Of a DNA stretch of 64,000 nt, positions 1-5,172 are shown one piece after another. The DNA is from Rothia sp. ZJ932 (GTDB lineage: Bacteria; Actinomycetota; Actinomycetes; Actinomycetales; Micrococcaceae), in NCBI RefSeq assembly GCF_016924835.1, contig NZ_CP070480.1, positions 1,488,001 through 1,552,000 on the forward strand. The letters are read 5' to 3'. A program made the translations under genes and the position numbers. The notes under the pieces were generated by a model. That model had not been told where the DNA came from, made no database searches, and saw only the letters and a list, made by a program, of their open reading frames with translations. Numbering within the stretch: the first letter of the stretch is position 1; every line of letters begins with the position of its first letter.

Positions 1-3
1 CTT

Positions 4-50
4 TTATTATGAATGACTCAGGAACCTGTATTATGAGTTATTCATAATAA
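4..50. repeat. imperfect inverted repeat at the left edge
   Basis: Two 16-bp arms at 4-19 and 35-50 are reverse complements apart from one mismatch. They are separated by a 15-bp spacer that contains AGGAACCT. The element lies just upstream of a coiled-coil ORF on a plasmid-like segment. It could be a protein-binding site, a transfer-origin arm or an element end; nothing seen here decides which. Confidence 0.5.
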
Positions 51-68
51 GAGAGTCGTCGTGGCGAA

Positions 69-641
69 ATGAGTCAGTATTCAGAAAAAGCCGCTCAGAG
101 CCTCCCAGAGGGAGGTTTTTCGCTCCTGTCCTCTAGTCGTGCGGGCGTTCTAGTCGCTCTAAGGGCCCTTCAGGGGCGCCTGAGGGTGTCGCAAGCGATC
201 CGCTACGCTTACCCTGTGAGCGTACAGGTAAGAACACCACTATCACCCAAGGACTATGTGCATCTATCGCAGGTTCTGGGTTCTTTTGAGCAGATTGCTG
301 CCTGGGTGCAGGCGAACCGGGAGTACACCGAGTGTGAGCAGATGGTGGCTGTGGGTCGGCAGGTGCGTAAGGTGCGTAAGGCGCGTAAGGAGATCGCTGG
401 TGAAGTCGAAGGATTGCGGAAGAAGGTTGCTAGGTTAGAAGACCAGGTTCGGCAGCAGCAGGGGCAGCTAGAGCGTTCTTATGCTGTGGCAGCTCGGTTA
501 GAGGAGCAGTATGTGCAGGCGCGGGCTAGGTGTGTTGAGGAGGTGGCGCGGGTACGGGCTGAGGTGTTGGGTGGTGCTCCGTCAGGGCTCGGCGGGGTGG
601 TTTGGGTGTGGGTTAGGTGGTGTTGCTGCCTAGCACCCTGA
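69..641 (+). CDS. hypothetical coiled-coil protein
   Basis: Function not recognised. The longest reading has 190 residues. A terminator-like hairpin covers codons 11-18, so a later start such as the GTG at 186 is more credible. The central part, about residues 95-165, is rich in K, R, E and Q with heptad-like spacing and should form a coiled coil. The last 20 residues are Trp/Val/Cys-rich and look like non-native readthrough. No signal peptide or membrane segment is visible. It sits on a segment with plasmid replication remnants, so a plasmid accessory or mobilisation role is possible but unsupported. Confidence 0.35.
   Translation: MSQYSEKAAQSLPEGGFSLLSSSRAGVLVALRALQGRLRVSQAIRYAYPVSVQVRTPLSPKDYVHLSQVLGSFEQIAAWVQANREYTECEQMVAVGRQVRKVRKARKEIAGEVEGLRKKVARLEDQVRQQQGQLERSYAVAARLEEQYVQARARCVEEVARVRAEVLGGAPSGLGGVVWVWVRWCCCLAP
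101..120 (+). terminator. Rho-independent terminator
   Basis: A short GC-rich stem (CCTCCC/GGGAGG with an AGA loop) is followed directly by five T. It lies inside the longest form of the ORF that starts at 69. This suggests it terminates a gene lying left of the window and that the ORF really starts downstream of it. Confidence 0.55.
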
Positions 642-804
642 CGGAAAATATTACACAGGTCTGCTTGGTGGGTCTGGCTAGGTGTTTTGCTGGTTTTGTT
701 ATTGAATTATGATGTAGTAAGTTGACTTACTTAAAGTGTGTGTGATTGGGTTTAAGTGTCGCCAATCACCAGGGTGAAGATACTCTGGGACGAAAGGACG
801 AACG

Positions 805-1548
805 ATGACCCTCGTCAGGAAAATTTCAACTGGAGCTACTATCGCTCTACTAGCTTGCAGTTCATTGTCTACAACCGCTTTTGCTTCTGAGCCTGCGCAA
901 GGAGCGAATGACTTAACAACATGCTCTACTCAATCAACTGAACATAAGACCTCAATGGTCTTGCTGAGTGGAGAAAAGGCAGATAAATACACCGCTATTG
1001 CAAAATCAAAGATTGATAGCGGAGAGATTATTAGCAACGCTTCAGTAGTTCTTGGAGAAGCAAAGGTATATGAGGTAAACACCGATGGAAAAATCGGTCA
1101 CTCTATTACTTTTAAAATTGATGGAGAATACAACTATCTAAGTAACTTTACAGTTCTCCTGGGAAACAATGATGAAGTTTTAGACTACTCAGAAACCCAA
1201 ATTGGTTTGGGCGAAGATAACAACTTCAAAATTGTGCAATACCAAAATGGAAATTTTGTAAGCAGCGAAGAAACTACTGTTCCTTACATGACAGATGAAG
1301 AGCTGAGATCAGAAAATCACCGAACCAGGGCTACTGCAGAAACGCAGGGAGCAGGCGGCACAGTAGCGTGTGTAGCTAGTGTTCTGGGTGTATCTGGAGC
1401 TGTTGGATACCTGATTGTAGGTGCGTGTTCAGGCGCCTGTGCGGCATCCGCAACGGGAGTTGGAGCTGGTATTTGTATTGCTTGTATTGGAGCTTATGCA
1501 ACTGTTGGTGGAGCCTCAGTTACAGCTGTAGCTTCTTGTTTCAAGTAG
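805..1548 (+). CDS. secreted Cys-rich bacteriocin-like precursor (halocin C8-like layout)
   Basis: A 247-residue precursor. An N-terminal signal peptide (MTLVRKISTGATIALLAC..., likely cut after AFA near residue 27) leads into a polar domain of about 150 residues. The C-terminal segment, residues 185-247, is hydrophobic and Gly/Ala-rich, with six cysteines at 189, 208, 212, 224, 227 and 245. Signal, soluble propeptide and Cys-rich hydrophobic tail is the layout of halocin C8-type precursors, in which the tail is the antimicrobial peptide and the propeptide can give immunity. Assignment rests on architecture, not a search. The start has an AAAGGA ribosome site 7 nt upstream. A small membrane-protein gene follows after 6 nt, suggesting an operon. 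The lower GC than the surrounding core genes fits horizontal acquisition. Confidence 0.6.
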   Translation: MTLVRKISTGATIALLACSSLSTTAFASEPAQGANDLTTCSTQSTEHKTSMVLLSGEKADKYTAIAKSKIDSGEIISNASVVLGEAKVYEVNTDGKIGHSITFKIDGEYNYLSNFTVLLGNNDEVLDYSETQIGLGEDNNFKIVQYQNGNFVSSEETTVPYMTDEELRSENHRTRATAETQGAGGTVACVASVLGVSGAVGYLIVGACSGACAASATGVGAGICIACIGAYATVGGASVTAVASCFK

Positions 1549-1554
1549 GTCGTT

Positions 1555-1731
1555 ATGAAAAAAGAAATTTTACTTCCTGTAATGATTTTTTCGGCAGGCA
1601 TTTTGGGGGGTGTTGCTATTTTCCTGATTCCATCAGTGTTACGTGGAGAAGGAAATCTGTGGATTTTATCAGCATCTCTGATAGCAAGCGTCTCTCTGGC
1701 TGTATTCTCTAAAAAGATTAGAGCACACTAA
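1555..1731 (+). CDS. small two-helix membrane protein, putative immunity protein
   Basis: A 58-residue ORF starts 6 nt after the Cys-rich precursor stop. The protein begins MKKEILLPVMIF and contains two hydrophobic helices, at about residues 5-26 and 34-51, ending in the basic tail KKIRAH. No homologue is recognised. Its size, position and membrane character are typical of bacteriocin immunity or accessory proteins, so this role is inferred from context only. A stem-loop at about 1743-1780 follows and would close a two-gene operon. Confidence 0.55.
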   Translation: MKKEILLPVMIFSAGILGGVAIFLIPSVLRGEGNLWILSASLIASVSLAVFSKKIRAH

Positions 1732-1742
1732 ATTGTACTATT

Positions 1743-1780
1743 TGACTCCCCCATATTCCTTGAGTGGGGTAGGGGGAGTT
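1743..1780 (+). terminator. stem-loop after the precursor/membrane-protein pair
   Basis: GACTCCCC near 1744 can pair with GGGGAGT near 1772-1778, giving a GC-rich hairpin just after the 58-residue ORF. There is no strong T run, so the termination call is moderate. Confidence 0.45.
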
Positions 1781-1822
1781 AAGCGTGTGTATTTTCGGGG
1801 CGGATGCCGGAAATGTATATAA

Positions 1823-2077
1823 CTAATTTATTTTTTCATATTCTTGAACATAACGTCCTACAGTACTCTTAGAAATTTCTAATTTCTCTGCGATAGCTCG
1901 CACGCTTAAGCCTTCTGTGCGTAACTGCGCTACCTGTTCACGCTTGGTGTTTGCACGGGCTAGATATTGCTCTCTAGACTCTGCAATCATCGTACGTACG
2001 GTTCGTTCGCTGATACCAAATTTCTCGGCAATTTCACGAGCTGTTTTAGTGCGTCTTTTTTGAACCTGAGCAGACAC
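1823..2077 (-). CDS. plasmid RepB-like helix-turn-helix protein (copy 1)
   Basis: An 84-residue basic protein with two helix-turn-helix units, REIAEKFGISERTVR and RAIAEKLEISKSTVGR. It resembles the small RepB proteins encoded after repA on actinobacterial theta-replicating plasmids, which bind the origin; this is a family inference. I chose the GTG at 2077 because VSAQVQKRR aligns with the start of the second copy (VSAFKPVRR); an upstream TTG at 2083 is the alternative. It lies head-to-head with copy 2 and has no repA of its own, so it is probably an orphan duplicate. A 66-bp block is identical to copy 2 while its flanks differ. Confidence 0.6.
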   Translation of the reverse strand: MSAQVQKRRTKTAREIAEKFGISERTVRTMIAESREQYLARANTKREQVAQLRTEGLSVRAIAEKLEISKSTVGRYVQEYEKIN

Positions 2078-2079
2078 AA

Positions 2080-2181
2080 GCAAACCGCAAACGCTGGGCG
2101 AAGAGTCTAGCAGAGGGTCATAAAAAGAAAATGAATGAACGTTTAGAGGTGCTAGAGGTGATGAATAGTGAGCGCTTTTAA
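2080..2181 (+). pseudogene. C-terminal fragment of a plasmid RepA-like initiator
   Basis: An open frame of about 33 codons with no start runs into TAA at 2179-2181. It reads ANRKRWAKSLAEGHKKK followed by an acidic/hydrophobic tail. It overlaps the downstream repB-like start by 14 nt, as repA and repB commonly overlap on actinobacterial theta plasmids. The upstream part is missing: the frame joins the inverted repB copy at about 2078-2080. This looks like a recombination junction that removed nearly all of repA. Calling it RepA is inferred from position and composition. Confidence 0.45.
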
Positions 2182-2431
2182 GCCTGTTCGCCGGAAATTT
2201 ACCGCCAGAGAAGCCGCAGAACGTTTAGGGGTAACTACTCGCACAGTTCAACGCCTTATGGCTGAACCTAGAGAACAATACCTAGCCCGTGCAAACACCA
2301 AGCGTGAACAGGTAGCGCAGTTACGCACAGAAGGCTTAAGCGTGCGAGAAATTGCCACCAAGTTAGAGATTTCTAAAAGTGCTGCTGGCCGCTACGTCCA
2401 AGAACATGAACAGAATAAGCAACTAGCTTAG
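2168..2431 (+). CDS. plasmid RepB-like helix-turn-helix protein (copy 2)
   Basis: An 87-residue basic protein starting with GTG inside the end of the RepA-like fragment. Two helix-turn-helix units are visible: REAAERLGVTTRTVQRL near residues 14-30 and REIATKLEISKSAAGRY near 60-76. The family inference is origin-binding RepB of actinobacterial theta plasmids. With repA truncated, it is unlikely to support replication. It overlaps the last codons of the convergent membrane-protein ORF by 9 bp. Confidence 0.6.
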   Translation: MSAFKPVRRKFTAREAAERLGVTTRTVQRLMAEPREQYLARANTKREQVAQLRTEGLSVREIATKLEISKSAAGRYVQEHEQNKQLA

Positions 2432-2767
2432 AAATTCTTTGAAATATAGTGAGTGCTCCCGCCGAATTCGGCGGGAGCACTCACTATAAGAACCAAATAC
2501 TAAATGACTAACAGCACTGCAGCTATACAGAATGCTGATACTAACGATGCACATATAAGATATAACAATGTGGTGTGTCTTCTTAGCTTTCCACTGTGCA
2601 CCTAGATACGTAGCACCTAAACTGAAACCAATCATAATTCCAGAAACGACTGCCCATGGAATGAATTCTGTGCGCATATAAATAAATGCAAAGAATATTC
2701 CGCCAAATAAAATACATGCAGCAGCAGAAATTATGTTATATCCCTCTATTACATGCATCTTGTCCAT
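2423..2767 (-). CDS. small multi-pass membrane protein, putative immunity/accessory protein
   Basis: 114 residues from the ATG at 2767, which has a strong AAAGGAGG site 4 nt upstream. Three hydrophobic helices are visible: about residues 9-30, 35-55 and 66-92. The last 20 or so residues (after GSYSE) are encoded by a 44-bp palindrome and are probably not native. No family is recognised. It follows the secreted hydrophobic precursor at 2790-3266 by 22 bp on the same strand, mirroring the pair at 805-1731, so an immunity or export-accessory function is inferred. Confidence 0.5.
   Translation of the reverse strand: MDKMHVIEGYNIISAAACILFGGIFFAFIYMRTEFIPWAVVSGIMIGFSLGATYLGAQWKAKKTHHIVISYMCIVSISILYSCSAVSHLVFGSYSECSRRIRREHSLYFKEFLS
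2445..2488. repeat. 44-bp perfect palindrome without a loop
   Basis: The arms 2445-2466 and 2467-2488 are exact reverse complements centred on GAATTC. The GC-rich core (GCTCCCGCC/GGCGGGAGC) would form a very stable hairpin. It lies between convergent repB copy 2 and the minus-strand membrane protein and could act as a bidirectional terminator, though a T run is lacking. In the minus-strand ORF it encodes most of the last 20 residues, which suggests that ORF's original stop was displaced. Confidence 0.75.
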
Positions 2768-2789
2768 AACGCCTCCTTTTAAAAGGTAA

Positions 2790-3266
2790 TTAGCAGGCCA
2801 GACCACCCAATGTCAGAATAGCGCTAGTTATATTCCCCCCTGCTGCTGCCATACCAGCAGGAGGCGCTACAGCGGTGAGTCCTGCGGCGCCCCATAGAAC
2901 TGAATTAGCGATTCCCGCCCCAGCTATAGCTGCGCTGCATGAATTTGCAGCATAAGTGGTAGCGCCCGTTGAGATTTCTCCAGCAGATTTTGATTTGTAT
3001 TTAGCTAAAACTTCAAACATAGTCGTTGTGCCAATGACTTTCCCACTCTCATCAGAGATCTTAATGGAATCATCTGCCCTGTCCCACGTAATCGTATATT
3101 TCTTACCGTTAATTTCCTGAATCTCGGTGTAAATACCAGAGTCAGAAGTACCAGTAGAAGTTTCTCCTGCTCCTACTGCGGATGCTGGAGCCAGCATTCC
3201 ACTAGTCATGCCAAGAGCGAGCAGAGCAGTTGCAGAAACAGAAAAAATTTGCTTAGTCGGGAACAT
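2790..3266 (-). CDS. secreted hydrophobic bacteriocin-like precursor
   Basis: 158 residues from the ATG at 3266, with AAAGG 8 nt upstream; a GTG at 3287 is an alternative start. The signal peptide (MFPTKQIFSVSATALLALG..., cut near ASA-VGA at about residue 31) is followed by a short polar domain with NGKKYTITWD. The C-terminal 51 residues are almost entirely Ala/Gly/Ile/Leu and are bracketed by Cys110 and a terminal Cys158. That layout suggests a secreted membrane-active peptide released from a precursor, possibly with one disulfide. No named family is recognised. The next gene on the strand is a small membrane protein, completing a module analogous to 805-1731. Confidence 0.5.
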   Translation of the reverse strand: MFPTKQIFSVSATALLALGMTSGMLAPASAVGAGETSTGTSDSGIYTEIQEINGKKYTITWDRADDSIKISDESGKVIGTTTMFEVLAKYKSKSAGEISTGATTYAANSCSAAIAGAGIANSVLWGAAGLTAVAPPAGMAAAGGNITSAILTLGGLAC

Positions 3267-3376
3267 TGTTCTTGCCTTTCGTATCACCGCTCCTTTGCGG
3301 TGCTGATTGATGGGAACACCCCAACCTAAACAGTAATATGCATCATATATCAAGGGTTTAGACCCAAAAACCCAAA

Positions 3377-3955
3377 TTGTTACCAAATCGGTATAGAAAC
3401 CCCAAAATCTTTATCGAAACTTTACATAACACTACTACCACTAGGTCTTTCACTTTGGTATCGCTGATGATACGCAGCGCACCCTGTAGCGAAGTGCAGC
3501 AGACCTTCGCTGACTTTAACGCCCAGTTTCAAGGCGGCGTTGCCCCCGTTACTATTGGCGATTACACCTGTCGCTCCTATACCCCCGAAGACACCAAAAT
3601 CAATGGTCGTACCGTCTCGTGTACTGGCAAGGGCAACAGGCCTAGAAGCAATGACTGTCCCCCCCCCCCCCCCCCCCCGGGCGGTACACCTTTGGCGGCC
3701 GAGAGTTACTACACTAGCCATGGCGATGTCTATTTCAGGGCTCAAGGTATTGGCTGCCACATTGGTGATTTTGGCGTAGATTGCGAGCGCCCCAACCTAG
3801 ATGATCCGATGAAGGGCGTCATACAGTTCTTTGGGCACAGTAAGCAAGGCATTCCAGTCATAGGAAGCGCCTGCGTCGTTGATCCCACCTACGTGACCTG
3901 CACCAACGGTTCTCAGCAGCTCTCAGCTAACGCCACTGAATTCATTCCCCAGTAA
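3377..3955 (+). pseudogene. 5'-truncated gene for a probable exported protein, with a C20 tract
   Basis: The frame is open for 192 codons, but the first 30 or so residues look non-native; ATG 3467 (MIRSAPCSEV) is the best internal start and has no clear ribosome site. The body has paired cysteines (CSEV, YTCRS, VSCTG, IGCHI, VDCER, SACVV, VTCTN), suggesting an exported disulfide-bonded or lipoprotein domain that has lost its signal peptide. The coding sequence contains 20 consecutive C at 3659-3678, read as seven prolines, and both halves stay in frame at this length. Slippage would frameshift the second half. Function not recognised. Confidence 0.45.
3659..3678 (+). repeat. homopolymer C20 tract inside a coding frame
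   Basis: Twenty consecutive C residues interrupt otherwise normal coding sequence and give a poly-Pro stretch. Such tracts slip during replication and are hallmarks of phase-variable loci in some bacteria. The exact length may also be a sequencing uncertainty. Confidence 0.8.
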
Positions 3956-3986
3956 ATTTACCTGTCAGAATCGCAACACACAGATA

Positions 3987-4026
3987 AAGACCTCGTTCCC
4001 CTATTGTAGGGAATCGGGGTCTTTAC
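3987..4026. terminator. bidirectional terminator
   Basis: AAAGACC and GTTCCC on the left pair with GGGAAT and GGGTCTTT on the right across an 8-nt loop. A-rich and T-rich ends flank the stem. It separates the convergent C20-tract gene and the methyltransferase. Confidence 0.65.
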
Positions 4027-4039
4027 TGTATATCGTTCT

Positions 4040-4687
4040 TTACGCCAACCTCTTGACGAGCACCACGCTGTCTTCGAAGGTCATGGGTTCAGGGTTGCCG
4101 TGGTGGGTGCCTTGCCGCGTCCAGATATCGGCGGTGATGACCTGCCATTCATCAGGAGCCAGTTCGAGAGCGGCAAGATCGTCTTGAGGTTGCGGGAACA
4201 TCGCCCGCTCGAAGTCTTTTTCGACCCCAGAGGGCGGGGCGGCATGGGCGGTAATCAGCAGGTGACCGCCCACGGCTACAGCCTGAGTGGCGCGCTGAAG
4301 AATCTCTGCGCGGTCAAGTGCTACCGGTGATTGCAGAAAGGACGCACTCACCAAATCGTAGTGTTTACTGGGTTGCCAGATGCTCAAATCAGTAATGAGA
4401 AACTCGATTCGATCTGCCAACCCGTTGCGCTGAGCGGCTTCGTGCGCTCTGCTCACCGCTGTTGCCGAGAGTTCAAGCCCGGTGGCGTGCCAGCCCTGTG
4501 TAGCTAACCACAGCACGTCCCCGCCTTCACCCGAGCCAAGGTCAAGGGCGCGTCCTGCAGGTAGAGAAGCCGCAACTTTTTCGAGAACCGCGTTAGCATT
4601 GCCCGACCATATGCGATCAGAAGTGCCGTAGCGTTGCTCCCAGAACTCTTGCGGATTCATGGTGGGGTCTATATCGTGCATTGACAT
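4040..4687 (-). CDS. class I SAM-dependent methyltransferase
   Basis: A 215-residue cytoplasmic protein. EFWEQRYGTSDRIWSG near residues 14-29 is followed by the SAM-binding motif ALDLGSGEGGDVLWLA (about 47-62). Then come an acidic strand end (ATGLELS), FLITDLS and the LVSASFLQ region typical of class I methyltransferases. The opening W-x-x-RY...W.G pattern is shared with the TehB/thiopurine methyltransferase-like group, so small electrophiles such as oxyanions are possible substrates; the substrate is not determined. It is monocistronic, with a shared terminator downstream. Confidence 0.75.
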   Translation of the reverse strand: MSMHDIDPTMNPQEFWEQRYGTSDRIWSGNANAVLEKVAASLPAGRALDLGSGEGGDVLWLATQGWHATGLELSATAVSRAHEAAQRNGLADRIEFLITDLSIWQPSKHYDLVSASFLQSPVALDRAEILQRATQAVAVGGHLLITAHAAPPSGVEKDFERAMFPQPQDDLAALELAPDEWQVITADIWTRQGTHHGNPEPMTFEDSVVLVKRLA

Positions 4688-5172
4688 GGGGTGCGCCTTT
4701 CGTGAAGTCTCAAACAGGGGTAAAGCAATGGCAGGGTTTCAGAAGTGAAGCCCTGCCATTGTATCTATATAAGCCAACGCAGGTTTCCCCGTATCAGGGT
4801 GAGATGCCAGTAAAAATGAACTATTTTGGTGTCACAAAAGCAAAATAAAACCACATGGCGTGAGATTGTGCATGATTCGATTTTTATCTTATGAACCCGC
4901 TTACAAAGCAGAGTGACTAAGTACATCATGAGACCCTGCTCAGCCACGGTAGCCGCCGGAGTCTCCTATGAGAAAAACCTCCCTTGAAGATTTTCGCCAT
5001 AGCCACTATTCATTCCCCAAGCACTCATCGGTTCAAGCAGCGGAGTTGGTGAAACTTCGGTGACTTTCCACAAAACATCAGCTCTGTTTATCGCTTATCT
5101 CACACCCACACTTCTATACTGAGATTTTGGAACCGCTTTGACCGCACCTCACTACCTTCACGAAAGAAGACT
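4688..5172. other. 485-bp intergenic region
   Basis: Between the divergent methyltransferase and SLH nuclease genes. It contains an 11-bp inverted repeat (arms CAATGGCAGGG and its complement at 4726-4762) close to the methyltransferase start. A TATACT hexamer at 5115-5120 is a plausible -10 for the nuclease, without a good -35. No convincing gene or RNA was seen. Confidence 0.5.

Noticed and set aside
4765-4947. 60-codon minus-strand ORF in the methyltransferase/nuclease spacer
   Set aside because: Low-complexity residues, no ribosome site and no family resemblance.
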